DNA from: Methanoculleus chikugoensis
GTDB taxonomy: Archaea > Halobacteriota > Methanomicrobia > Methanomicrobiales > Methanoculleaceae
Assembly (NCBI RefSeq): GCF_900095385.1
Contig: NZ_FMID01000046.1
Location: 47,816-111,815, forward strand
Reading direction: 5' to 3'
Length of the DNA: 64,000 bases
Positions 1 to 8,070 of this stretch are shown one piece after another. The notes beneath the pieces were generated by a model that worked only from the letters and a program-made list of their open reading frames with translations, made no database searches and had not been told where the DNA came from. The translations under genes were made by a program, and so were the position numbers. Position 1 is the stretch's first letter. Every line of letters begins with the position of its first letter.

Positions 1-2
1 CA

Positions 3-320
3 ACGCCGGAGAAGGTCAACTTCTGTATGAAAGACGGCGGCACGCTCATCCTGAAGTACCGGCACCAGGACCTCGACCTCGCCGCCGGCGACGGCAACCT
101 GACGGTGACCGGCGGCGCCGTGACGGAGAACGGTAGCGTATCGGTCGCCGGTACCGGGGCCGTCTCCGTGATCAACCCGGGCAACGGGAAGGAGGCGAAG
201 TTCGGCAACGGTGACGGGCGTGCCCGGGCCGCGCTGGTGAAGGAGAAGGCGAAGAACCAGAAGGAGTTCCGCGAAGAGCAGCAGAAGTCCAACGGAAAAG
301 CAAACGGACGGGCGCCGTAA
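3..320 (+). CDS. C-terminal part of an unknown protein (cut by window start)
   Basis: The reading frame is open from the first bases of the window, so the N-terminus lies outside it; the ATG at 27 is probably internal. About 105 residues are visible. The first two thirds are rich in Gly, Thr, Val and Asn and read like a beta-strand repeat (for example 'GNLTVTGG', 'NGSVSVAG'). The end is charged (KEKAKNQKEFREEQQK) and may be coiled. I recognise no family. The composition would suit a surface or phage-structural beta-rich protein, but this is a guess. Confidence 0.55.
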   Translation, partial: TPEKVNFCMKDGGTLILKYRHQDLDLAAGDGNLTVTGGAVTENGSVSVAGTGAVSVINPGNGKEAKFGNGDGRARAALVKEKAKNQKEFREEQQKSNGKANGRAP

Positions 321-359
321 CGGCGCATGTGGGGCGAAAACGCCCCCCATTCCTCCTGT

Positions 360-370
360 TACTATAAAGG
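360..370 (+). promoter_or_regulatory. TATA-like box upstream of the PemK-like gene
   Basis: The stretch 'actataaagg' lies about 50 bp before the ATG at 416. Start of transcription would fall roughly at 390, giving a short leader. Confidence 0.35.
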
Positions 371-415
371 CCCGGATCAATTCTCTTATCGGTTTTGACG
401 TCGACCGGTACATAC

Positions 416-775
416 ATGGGGCGGTACGCCAGCGGCGACGTCGTCTTAGCCGCCATGTGCATCGGGGGAGGGGGCGCGCGGAAGGTGCGCCCGGTGGTTG
501 TCGTTTCTTCAGGAGAGACCGGGAGCCTGCTGATCTGCCCGGTATCGAGCAGCCCGTCCACCGACGGAGTCTCGATCCCCCTCTCGCTCGACGACTTCGC
601 CCGGGGCGGGCTCGACCTCTTCACCGAGAGTTACGCTCTCGCCGCCCACGCCGCCACCATCCGGACGGCGGACGTCGTCGGAAAGAAGGGCACGCTCCTG
701 CCCGAAACCCTCGGCGCCATCAGGGAGGCCATGCCGGGGGTGCAGGAGAAGAGAGGGCGGGGGCGGCGGCGGTGA
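416..775 (+). CDS. PemK/MazF-like toxin-family protein
   Basis: A 119-residue protein. The N-terminus 'GRYASGDVVLA' followed by 'RKVRPVVVVS' and 'LLICPVSS' is the standard beta-barrel start of PemK/MazF-type endoribonucleases (GDVV, RPxVVVS, core strand with CPV). I start at ATG 416 rather than the in-frame TTG at 395 because family members begin immediately before the GDVV motif. No antitoxin-like small gene lies immediately upstream or downstream, so this looks like an orphan copy. RNase activity is inferred from family membership. The C-terminal tail is very Arg-rich and atypical. Confidence 0.7.
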   Translation: MGRYASGDVVLAAMCIGGGGARKVRPVVVVSSGETGSLLICPVSSSPSTDGVSIPLSLDDFARGGLDLFTESYALAAHAATIRTADVVGKKGTLLPETLGAIREAMPGVQEKRGRGRRR

Positions 776-1024
776 ATGGGTTTTTCCCGGGAATGCCGTC
801 CTGTTCATTTGCGCTCCTGGACACGGATTTTCACCCTGAACGCACTTGATGTGAGTTGCGACTGTCGGAACGTGCTACGATTCGTTACGTGATGGTTCGC
901 AGAACAGGAGTTTGAGAACTCGAAGAGTTTCGAGGCAGGAGTTCGAGAAGGCTGAAAACCTTCATTATGCGACAAACAAAGCGAGTGGAGCGAGGAAATA
1001 TCCCGATGCAGTGGACCGTGAGAG

Positions 1025-1094
1025 TATCGCCGTGGGGGTGGGGACAGGGGAGGGGGGCTCGCCCCCCCCTGAAACCCCTCCCCCAATGGCGATA
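1025..1094. repeat. Family-1 dispersed element, copy 1 (palindromic variant)
   Basis: Starts TATCGCCG and ends TGGCGATA. The interior is a long inverted repeat: a run of G-rich sequence, a short CTCG turn, then matching C-rich sequence. Outside it the left flank has GCAGTGGACCGTGAG and the right flank, read on the opposite strand, gives the GTGCACGGATTTC lead seen at other copies. At 70 bp it is the shortest copy in the window. Confidence 0.75.
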
Positions 1095-1165
1095 TCCACT
1101 TGAAATCCGTGCATGGGACTTGAGACGCCCCAAACCACGACCTATTTCACGTAGCATCCCACCAA

Positions 1166-1281
1166 CTCACGCGAAGCCGGGAAGAGCGATGGTCGGAACG
1201 CCCGGAGCATGAGCACTGTCAAGGTGCGGAGGAGGGCGAAATAATTCCCCGGACTTCGCGGCTTCGCGCTCTTCGCGTGAG
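1166..1281. repeat. Family-2 inverted repeat, copy A
   Basis: Perfect 11-bp arms: CTCACGCGAAG at 1166-1176 and CTTCGCGTGAG at 1271-1281. Additional CTTCGCG units precede the right arm. The same arms recur near 21.2 kb and 35.5 kb. Confidence 0.65.
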
Positions 1282-1365
1282 GCGGCGATCTGCACCGGGA
1301 TCCACCTGATACGGTGAAATGCCCATTACGATCCTATAAAACAACCCTGAGGCCGCAGCAACCCT

Positions 1366-3114
1366 TCAGAGTTCGTACCGTTTCAAAAACTCCCGGATCT
1401 TCCGCGACTCCATCCATTCCCGGTCGAGCTCGCCGATCTGCACATTGATCCGCCGGACCTGCTCCCGGAGTTTCTCCGCGACCGCTTCGTCGTCGAGGAG
1501 ATCCGCAACCCCCATGATCACCTGGAGCGGGTGGCGGACGTGATCGGCAAGGACGGCGAACTGAGCGATATTCCGCTCGGTCATATCGAACGCCTGCTCC
1601 CGGAGCCGCTCGTGCAGGATCCGCTCGGAGATATCCCTGCCGATCACCTGGAACCCCACGATCGCCTTCTTCTCGACGATCGGCGACTCGTTCAGTTCCA
1701 GTATGGCGGTCTCCCCGTTCTTCCGCCGAACCTCGATCTGGAGCCCTTCGACCTGCTCGCCCCGGAGAACTCTCCGCCGTCCCTCTTTCCAGACCAGAAG
1801 GCTCGTCGGGAGAATGTAGTCCTCCCAATCAGTTCCCACCATCTCTTCGGGGGAATACCCGAGTATCCGCTCCATCGCCGGCGATATGTAGTTCAGCCCG
1901 TCGTCCCGGTATGACGTGACGATGAGGTCGAAACTCCGCTGAGCAATCCCCCGGAACTTCTCCTCGCTCTCCTCGAGCGCCGCTTCCACCTGCAGCCGTT
2001 CGATGATCCGGCCGAGCCGCTTCGTGATGGAGTCGAGCAGCATCTGCTCTTCCGGCAGAAACGGCCCTTTGCCGCCCTCCGGGACCTCCGCGAGGTACCG
2101 CACCTCGACTTCACCGACCAGTTCGCCGTGAACGGCGATCGGGCTCTTCTGTTTCCAGGGGGAATCCACCGGATCGCCCCGATAGTACTCCCGGCCGTCG
2201 ACGGTGATCCGCACCCCGGTACTGCCCGGGTACTGCCATCCCATGGGGAGGGTATCGGCAACCGCCTGCAGGAGTTTATCGAGCGTCATCCCGGGCGTCT
2301 CGACGAGGTGCGCGATGGTGTAGAGGCACCGGAGTTCGTCCATCCGTTTCTTCAGTTCGTGCGTCTTCTCCCGGAGCGCCTCCTCCACCCGGTTCTGCTC
2401 GGTCACGTCGAAGGCCGTCCCGGTAACGCCGACAATCGTCCCGTCAGCATCCCGAAACGGCTTGAGCGTCAGGTCGCGGACACGTCGCTTGCCGGCAATG
2501 GTGAACGTCACCGCATCCCGCACGGTCTTTCCCGTCTCAAGAACCCGCCGCTTGAGCGCGGTAAGGTGCTCGGCATCCTCGGGAAAAGCATCCTCTTCGC
2601 GCATGCCGATGATGGACGCGTCCGTGGACCCCAGCTGCTGGTTGTACGACCAGGTGTAGCGGAGTTCTTCATCCTGCACGAAGACGACCACCGGGGACCC
2701 TTCGAGCGCGGCCCTGAAGTGATGCGCATTCAGATCCGCAGTGGCGTCCCGGATCTTGATGAGCCGCTGCCCGGTCACGGCGAAAGCCTGTTTGCTTGAT
2801 ATCGAGATCCAGCGCCGGGTGCCGTCGTGGGTCCGGGTACGGCAGAGAAGAGGAGGCAGGTCCGCGCCGTTTTCAAGGACGCGGTGAAGCAGCCGCACGG
2901 AGTCCTCGTCTTCGATGATCGGCAGGAAGTACGTGTCGAGGAGAGAACCGAACTCCATCCCGATGGCGTTCGTCTGCCGGATGCCGAGGGTTCGTGCGAG
3001 GGCGGGGTTGTACCACCTGACCTTCCGGTCGTCGCCTATCACAAGAAGTCCATCTTCGAGAGCATTGAGCACCGCGCGATGGAGAGGTGCCCGATCCTGG
3101 TGCGAGTCCGTCAT
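1366..3114 (-). CDS. Multi-PAS sensor protein with a histidine-kinase dimerisation segment but no ATPase domain
   Basis: 582 residues, no signal peptide, no membrane segment; predicted cytoplasmic. An N-terminal PAS domain (about 10-130, 'LEDGLLVIGDDRKVRWYNPAL') is followed by a second PAS (about 135-250), a linker resembling a GAF-like region (about 255-385) and a third PAS with PAC (about 390-510). The last 70 residues form a helical segment with 'DHVRHPLQVIMG' (candidate phospho-His 525) like a HisKA domain, but the protein ends there: the N, G1 and G2 boxes of HATPase_c are absent. Archaeal PAS proteins of this truncated type are common in Methanomicrobiales. Divergent from the nitroreductase gene. 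Confidence 0.8.
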   Translation of the reverse strand: MTDSHQDRAPLHRAVLNALEDGLLVIGDDRKVRWYNPALARTLGIRQTNAIGMEFGSLLDTYFLPIIEDEDSVRLLHRVLENGADLPPLLCRTRTHDGTRRWISISSKQAFAVTGQRLIKIRDATADLNAHHFRAALEGSPVVVFVQDEELRYTWSYNQQLGSTDASIIGMREEDAFPEDAEHLTALKRRVLETGKTVRDAVTFTIAGKRRVRDLTLKPFRDADGTIVGVTGTAFDVTEQNRVEEALREKTHELKKRMDELRCLYTIAHLVETPGMTLDKLLQAVADTLPMGWQYPGSTGVRITVDGREYYRGDPVDSPWKQKSPIAVHGELVGEVEVRYLAEVPEGGKGPFLPEEQMLLDSITKRLGRIIERLQVEAALEESEEKFRGIAQRSFDLIVTSYRDDGLNYISPAMERILGYSPEEMVGTDWEDYILPTSLLVWKEGRRRVLRGEQVEGLQIEVRRKNGETAILELNESPIVEKKAIVGFQVIGRDISERILHERLREQAFDMTERNIAQFAVLADHVRHPLQVIMGVADLLDDEAVAEKLREQVRRINVQIGELDREWMESRKIREFLKRYEL

Positions 3115-3290
3115 ACCTCACCGGCATCAAAATATGGTCGCTGTAGTGGTTGTGCTCCGGGGACATTAAAAAGATTGCTATCTTGTCATCTAGTGAAACC
3201 CGGGTTTTTTCCGACCTCCCGGTCAATTTAGCGACATCTCCGGGTTGCCGAGGAATCAGACAGGAGGCCCGGAGAGGTGGCCTGCCAAGG

Positions 3291-3300
3291 TATAAATATC
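3291..3300 (+). promoter_or_regulatory. TATA box of the nitroreductase gene
   Basis: 'tataaatatc' sits about 30 bp before the ATG at 3325, so the transcript would begin almost at the start codon (leaderless or nearly so). No Shine-Dalgarno is visible, which agrees. Confidence 0.55.
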
Positions 3301-3324
3301 GCCGGCAGGCCATAGTCGGAGTTC

Positions 3325-3912
3325 ATGATGACGGATGCCGAGTCCATCGAGACCTTCTCCGTGATCCGGGAGCGCCGGAGCGTCAGGAACTACACCGACC
3401 GGGACGTCCCGGACGCGGCCCTGAGAGCGATCATCGCTGCGGGCACCCAGGCCCCGACCGCCCTCGGGCTTCAACCCTGGCGGTTCGTGATCGTCAAAGA
3501 CCGTGCTCTGATGCAACGGGTGTCCGATTACTGCAAACCGATCCTCATCGAGAGGATCGGAGAAGAGGCGGGAGCAGGGATGGAGGAGTTTCTCGCGGCG
3601 CTCAAGAACCCCGGGTTCAACATCTTCTACAACGCCCCGGTGCTGGTCCTGGTTCTCGGCGCCCAAAATGCCATATCGAGTTTCCTCGACTGCGCGCTCT
3701 GCGCGGAGAACATGATGCTTGCCGCCTGGGCGCTCGGTATCGGCAGTTGCTGGATCGGTTCGGCGGCTCTCGTCCAGGAGAATCCCGACCTTCTTACGGC
3801 GCTGAAGGTTCCGGACGATCACCAGATCGTGGCGCCGCTGATCTTCGGGTATCCCGGCCCCCTGTCACCGAAAGCGGCGCGCCGGGAGCCCCGGATAGAC
3901 TGGGTCACCTGA
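3325..3912 (+). CDS. Nitroreductase-family protein
   Basis: 195 residues. The N-terminus 'VIRERRSVRNYTDRDVP' is the FMN-phosphate-binding signature of the nitroreductase fold, followed by 'AGTQAPTALGLQPWRFVIV' and, near residue 135, 'ALGIGSCWIGS', all typical of the family. Such proteins bind FMN and reduce nitro groups, quinones or flavins with NAD(P)H; in methanogens the physiological substrate is usually unknown. Start taken at the first of two adjacent ATGs, directly downstream of a TATA box. It converges on the HtrA-like gene, leaving about 11 bp between stops. Confidence 0.85.
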   Translation: MMTDAESIETFSVIRERRSVRNYTDRDVPDAALRAIIAAGTQAPTALGLQPWRFVIVKDRALMQRVSDYCKPILIERIGEEAGAGMEEFLAALKNPGFNIFYNAPVLVLVLGAQNAISSFLDCALCAENMMLAAWALGIGSCWIGSAALVQENPDLLTALKVPDDHQIVAPLIFGYPGPLSPKAARREPRIDWVT

Positions 3913-3923
3913 CCGTACCCCCT

Positions 3924-4979
3924 TCACCCGGAGGCGGTGCACGCGACCGCTTCCGCGGGGACGATCGGGAGCGTGATCCGCCGCTGGTTCCGGACTATCG
4001 CGAGGGTTGCGGGTTCCGCGATAGGCCAGGCGGCGAGGAACCGGTGCAGGTCGTCGACGCAGGTTACGCAGGTCTCGTTGATCGCGACTATCAGGTCGCC
4101 CGGCCTGAGCCCGGCCCGGCCGGCGGGGCTCGTCCGGTTCACCGAGACGACCTCGACCGCCTGGTTCGCGGCGAGGCCGAGCGCCAGAGCGAGGTGCTGC
4201 GGGAGCGGTTGCGACTGTCCGGCGATACCGAGGTAGCCGCGCCGCACCCTGCCGTCGGCGACCAGCTGCGGGAGAACCCACGAGGCGGTGCTCGAGGGGA
4301 TCGAGAAGCAGATGCCCTGAGCCATCGGGATGATGGCCGTGTTGATCCCGATGACCCGGCCGCGGGAGTCCACCAACGGGCCGCCGGAGTTCCCGGGGTT
4401 CAGGGGAGCAGTGTGCTGGATGATGTTCTCAATCAGGCGGCCGTCCCGGCTCCGGAACGCCCTCCCGAGAGCGCTCAGGACTCCCGTCGAGACGGTCGAA
4501 TCGAAGCCGAGCGGATTGCCGATGGCTATCGCGAGCTGTCCAACCGCGAGCGCCCCGGAGTCGCCGAACGACGCGTAGGGGAGATCCGCCGTCCCGGCGC
4601 GGAGCACGGCGAGGTCGGTTGCCGGATCGGCCCCTATTAGGCGTGCAGGGAGAGCGGTGCCGTCCGCCGTGCGGACCTCGATCCTCCCCGCCCCCTGCAC
4701 CACGTGGTTGTTGGTCAGGATGTAGCCCTCCGGCGATACGGCCACGCCCGATCCTGCTCCCACCTGCTCGCCGCGCCACCCGGGAGAGTTCTTCCCCACG
4801 ACCACGCTCACGACCGCGGGGCCCACGGACTCGACGACCCGGACGACGGCGCGGGAGTAAGCGTCGAGGAGGTCGGCATCGGACTCCCCGGAATTGGGGC
4901 TTGCAGCGTGCCTTTCCTGAGCAGATTTTTGAGAAGAATCTTCAGTATGCTGGAAGAGTCTGTGCCCAATTTTATCCAT
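3924..4979 (-). CDS. HtrA/DegP-like serine protease (trypsin plus PDZ)
   Basis: 351 residues. Catalytic triad visible as H92 (in TNNHVV), D122 (in ATDLAVLR) and S198 (in NPGNSGGPLV), the S1C protease pattern. A PDZ domain fills about 235-335 ('YLGIAGQ', 'SPAGRAGLRPGDLIVAIN'). Unlike bacterial DegP there is no signal peptide or membrane anchor; the first 40 residues are polar, so the enzyme is predicted cytoplasmic. The role would be protein quality control. Upstream AT-rich sequence (about 4980-5000) probably holds its promoter. Confidence 0.85.
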   Translation of the reverse strand: MDKIGHRLFQHTEDSSQKSAQERHAASPNSGESDADLLDAYSRAVVRVVESVGPAVVSVVVGKNSPGWRGEQVGAGSGVAVSPEGYILTNNHVVQGAGRIEVRTADGTALPARLIGADPATDLAVLRAGTADLPYASFGDSGALAVGQLAIAIGNPLGFDSTVSTGVLSALGRAFRSRDGRLIENIIQHTAPLNPGNSGGPLVDSRGRVIGINTAIIPMAQGICFSIPSSTASWVLPQLVADGRVRRGYLGIAGQSQPLPQHLALALGLAANQAVEVVSVNRTSPAGRAGLRPGDLIVAINETCVTCVDDLHRFLAAWPIAEPATLAIVRNQRRITLPIVPAEAVACTASG

Positions 4980-5128
4980 CGTAGTTTATAATTAGAAACC
5001 AATAGTAATGTACTTTCCGCACGGGTCTACGGAGCAACGCTACCCCGGTTGCGCGGGATCGGTTTTTACCCGGGCGCGCGGACCTTCCTGCCGGAAAAGC
5101 CAAATAGGCCCAATCTCTATTGCCCCCC

Positions 5129-5827
5129 ATGCTCGGAACGGCTGTAATCGAAGTGGAGGGTGCGAGAGTCGACGTGCACCCTACGGATGTCAGGCGAATC
5201 CCGCAGGCCGGCGAGACCTATGAGATCGTGGAGATCGCGACCGATCGGGGAACGACCGTCTGCCGCTACTACGAAGCGCAGGGAGCCAGAAGCGGCGTCG
5301 TCATGGTGGGCGGTACCGGCGGCGGGTTCGACACCCCGGCACGGGGACTCTACCCGCGGCTGGCACAGGATCTTCCGAACGACCGGATCAGTGCGCTCCT
5401 GGTGCAGTACCGGCACCCGACCGACCTCGTGGAATCGGTCTTCGACACCGTCCTCGGGCTGCGCTACCTCGAGAGCCGGGGTGTCGCGGCCGCCGGGGTG
5501 GTCGGGCACTCGCTCGGGGGAGCGGTGGCAATCCAGGCGGCGGCGAACGTCCCGGCGGTCAGGGTCGTCGTCGCCATCGCCACCCAGGCCGCCGGGACGG
5601 AACCGGTCGCCGCCCTCGCCGGCCGTGCGGCGATCCTCCTAGTGCACGGGGACGTTGACCCGGTCCTCTCCCATACCTCCTCGGAGGAGGTCTACCGGCG
5701 TGCCGGCGAACCCAGGCGGCTGATCGTCTACGAAGGGGCGGGGCACACCCTCGACGAGACAGCCGCGAGCCTCTACGTCGAGGTGAAGGCGTGGCTCCTC
5801 AAGCACCTTCCGGGGACGCTCGTCTGA
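5129..5827 (+). CDS. Alpha/beta-hydrolase (dienelactone-hydrolase-like)
   Basis: 232 residues from ATG 5129; an in-frame TTG three codons upstream is less likely. The nucleophile elbow GHSLGG places Ser at about 128; the acid is in 'VHGDVDPVL' (about 175-177) and the histidine in 'EGAGHTLDE' (about 206), so the triad is complete. The oxyanion region 'GGTGGGFDTPARGLYPRLA' is also family-like. The natural substrate cannot be told from sequence. Its last 29 bp overlap the convergent glycerophosphodiesterase gene. Confidence 0.8.
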   Translation: MLGTAVIEVEGARVDVHPTDVRRIPQAGETYEIVEIATDRGTTVCRYYEAQGARSGVVMVGGTGGGFDTPARGLYPRLAQDLPNDRISALLVQYRHPTDLVESVFDTVLGLRYLESRGVAAAGVVGHSLGGAVAIQAAANVPAVRVVVAIATQAAGTEPVAALAGRAAILLVHGDVDPVLSHTSSEEVYRRAGEPRRLIVYEGAGHTLDETAASLYVEVKAWLLKHLPGTLV

Positions 5828-6503
5828 CCGATGCATCAAGGTATCGCCGCGCAGCGCAGGGATCGTCGCTGGAGAACCCGTCGATGCCGAGCCGGAGCGC
5901 TTCACGGATATCGTCCTCCGTGGTTAAGAGCCAGGGGACGACGAGCAGCCCGGCCGCATGCGCCTCAGCCACCAGCTCGTGCGAGACCCGATCCCACCTT
6001 GGAAGGAGGAGATCGGCCTGCACCGAGCGGGCGAGCCCGACGGGATCGGCGATCTCCTCAGAGTAGATGAGGCCCGCCGGAGTTCCGGGCAGGAGCCTCT
6101 TTACCGTCGCAACGCTCCCGGAATAAAACGAGACCAGAAAGAGCCGCTCCGGCATCATCTCCCTGAGCGCCGAGACGACGATCGCCTCCGTCCCCGGCTC
6201 CTTGATCTCCACGACAAGCCCCGTAACGTTGCGGACAAGGTCGAGAACCTCCCCCAGGGTAGGAATCCTCTCCCCCTCCCCGGCGTCCAGTCCAGCCAGG
6301 TCTTCGATGGTATATCCCCTGACCGCCCCGGCCCCGTTCGTCGTCCGGTCGACGGTCGCGTCGTGGATTGCGACTAAAATACCGTCCCGCGTGAGGCGCA
6401 GGTCGACCTCGACGAGATCCACGCACGCCATGCCCTTCCGGAGAGCGCTCAGGGTGTTCTCCGGCCCAAGAGCCCTCGCTCCCCGGTGTCCGACGATGAG
6501 CAT
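5799..6503 (-). CDS. Glycerophosphodiester phosphodiesterase
   Basis: 234 residues. The GDPD signature is complete: H6-R7 in 'GHRGARALGPENT', E15, the acidic pair near 32-34 ('EVDLRLTRDG') and H47 in 'AIHDATVDRTTNG'. The family hydrolyses glycerophosphodiesters to glycerol phosphate and an alcohol and uses a divalent metal; in archaea it may act on lipid headgroup products. I chose ATG 6503, because MLIVGHRGA is the normal start and a TATA-like 'cctatatcc' lies about 35 bp upstream; the longer frame to 6572 has no family similarity. No signal peptide. Confidence 0.88.
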   Translation of the reverse strand: MLIVGHRGARALGPENTLSALRKGMACVDLVEVDLRLTRDGILVAIHDATVDRTTNGAGAVRGYTIEDLAGLDAGEGERIPTLGEVLDLVRNVTGLVVEIKEPGTEAIVVSALREMMPERLFLVSFYSGSVATVKRLLPGTPAGLIYSEEIADPVGLARSVQADLLLPRWDRVSHELVAEAHAAGLLVVPWLLTTEDDIREALRLGIDGFSSDDPCAARRYLDASVRRASPEGA

Positions 6504-6669
6504 GGCGGTGCCGTGCACCCCGGGACCGGATATAGGTGGCGGATCGTGACCCTTTCCGGCAGAGCCGTCCATGCCCTTGAAGCACTTCCCGGTGCGGTCC
6601 GGTTGCTTGCATGGCTCCTTTCAGAGTCGGATGCCGCCTCCGGCACCCGTGTACGACTGTAAAAATGGG

Positions 6670-6924
6670 TTACTTCTGCTGAACCTTCTGAAACTCTGAT
6701 TTGATCTCTTCCTGGCTGTTGTACTGCTTATCCTCAAACTGGTTCAACGTGTCGAGGAGGCCCTGGGGTGCTCCGCTCTCCTTCGCCTGGGAGACAAGAT
6801 TGTCTTTCGATGCGGGGAAATTGATCCTCGAAGTGATCTGTTCGATGATCCGGGGATCGAGTTCCTGCAGGGACCCGGCGACTTTCGACATCCCGCCCAC
6901 GGCGGATTCTTTCATGCCTTTCAT
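6670..6924 (-). CDS. DUF2795-like small protein
   Basis: 84 residues. The core 'INFPASKDNLVSQAKESGAP' and following 'LLDTLNQFEDKQYNSQEEI' match the DUF2795 pattern (a short helical domain of unknown function found in actinobacteria and some methanogens). Start chosen at ATG 6924, preceded by a GGTGAG Shine-Dalgarno; the longer frame to 7191 reads through non-coding sequence. An AT-rich TATA-like stretch occurs around 6985-6995. Gene stands alone between convergent and divergent neighbours. Confidence 0.75.
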   Translation of the reverse strand: MKGMKESAVGGMSKVAGSLQELDPRIIEQITSRINFPASKDNLVSQAKESGAPQGLLDTLNQFEDKQYNSQEEIKSEFQKVQQK

Positions 6925-7227
6925 GCTGCTCACCGTCCATATACGCGCTCCCTTGCCGGGAGGCGGCCCCAGGGAGGTAAGATGCAATAAATACCTATCG
7001 GCCGTACTACGGCGGGGATGATGACACCGTGCCGGCCGAAAGCGACCGGACTCCCCTGCGGTGAACGCCGGCAGAGCGCCGGAGACTGCACCGGTTCGAG
7101 CGGAAGGGTGGCAGCGGCGGAGATTTGCTCCTAAACAAGAAATTTCGCTGGCTGTCAGCCCAACTGCCCCCCTCCAGCAGCGCCAAATCAAAAGGTTAAT
7201 TTTACTCGTCTAACTAATCCATTTCTT

Positions 7228-8004
7228 ATGAAAAAGCATGGTATTCTCACGCTGCTCATAGGTATCGTTGCAGTGCTGGCAGTCGCGGGTGCAGGGTGCA
7301 CCGGAACGACCGAGCCGGACTACATCGTCGGCATCGACGATGCGTATCCTCCCTACAGTTACGTCGATAAGGACGGCAACGCCCAGGGATTCGACGTCGA
7401 TTCCATGAAGTGGATCGCCGAGAAGAAGGGTATCACGGTGACGTTCATGCCGGTGGAATGGAGCGGCATCATCCCCGCGCTCCAGGCAGGGAAGATCGAT
7501 ATGGTCTACGCAGGGATGTCGATCACCCCCGAGCGGCAGGAAGCGGTCAACTTCAGCAACCCCTACTGGACCGTCAACCAGGACGTCGTAGCCCGCGAGG
7601 ACTCGAATGTGACGCTTGAAGACGTCCTTGCCGGCAAGGTGGTTCTCGGAGCGCAGCAGGGATGCACCGCCGCCCACTGGATCGAGGATAACCTGATCGA
7701 GAACGGAACGATGCCTGCCGATAACCTGAAGACCTACGCCAACACGCAGCTTGCCGTCAACGACCTCGAGGCGGGCAGGGTCGACGCGGTCATGTACGAC
7801 GACGTCTCCATCCAGGACATCATCAAGGGCAAGCCGGTCAAGACCATCGGCTCCGTCGAGACCAGGGAGCAGTTCGGCGTCGCCATCAGAAAGGAGGACA
7901 CCGCGCTCCTCGAGTTCATGAACGAGGCGATCGCGGAACTGCAGGCCGATCCCTACTGGGAAGAGCTCAAAGAGAAGCACAACCTCACAGAGAGCACAAC
8001 CTGA
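7228..8004 (+). CDS. Amino-acid ABC transporter, solute-binding lipoprotein
   Basis: 258 residues. A lipoprotein-type signal peptide ends in a lipobox with Cys24 (VAGAGC), so the mature protein is probably lipid-anchored outside the membrane. The rest is the family-3 solute-binding fold: 'GIDDAYPPYSYVDKDGNAQG' and 'KIDMVYAGMSITPERQEAV' are classic for polar amino-acid binding proteins. Its partner permeases and ATPase are most likely the operon at 11423-13554, 3.4 kb downstream and on the same strand. A TATA-like AT-rich run lies at about 7190-7210. Confidence 0.88.
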   Translation: MKKHGILTLLIGIVAVLAVAGAGCTGTTEPDYIVGIDDAYPPYSYVDKDGNAQGFDVDSMKWIAEKKGITVTFMPVEWSGIIPALQAGKIDMVYAGMSITPERQEAVNFSNPYWTVNQDVVAREDSNVTLEDVLAGKVVLGAQQGCTAAHWIEDNLIENGTMPADNLKTYANTQLAVNDLEAGRVDAVMYDDVSIQDIIKGKPVKTIGSVETREQFGVAIRKEDTALLEFMNEAIAELQADPYWEELKEKHNLTESTT

Positions 8005-8054
8005 AGTAACCGGGGACGATTCGTCCCCCCTTTTTCACGACGTTTAACCTTCCC

Positions 8055-8070
8055 GGAGGCACCTCTCCTG
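8055..8070 (+). promoter_or_regulatory. Shine-Dalgarno and CTG start candidate of the DMT transporter
   Basis: GGAGG at 8055-8059 is followed 8 nt later by an in-frame CTG (8068-8070). No ATG, GTG or TTG occurs in this frame until GTG 8350, which is already inside the transmembrane domain. Confidence 0.5.

Larger units (their letters stand above)
776..1365. other. Gene-free stretch holding dispersed repeats
   Basis: No credible gene. It contains a GAA-loop hairpin (917-929), a family-1 element (1025-1094), a family-2 inverted repeat (1166-1281) and a GCAC/GTGC hairpin (1213-1227). The short ORFs here are products of repeat sequence. Confidence 0.6.

Noticed and set aside
3150..4640. A 496-codon plus-strand frame across the nitroreductase and HtrA genes
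   Set aside because: It overlaps two well-supported genes in other frames and its translation has no motif.
8002..8004. Stop-codon readthrough joining the solute-binding protein to the DMT transporter, which are in the same frame
   Set aside because: The two proteins belong to unrelated families, the spacer codons are not protein-like, and a Shine-Dalgarno before CTG 8068 explains the second gene better.
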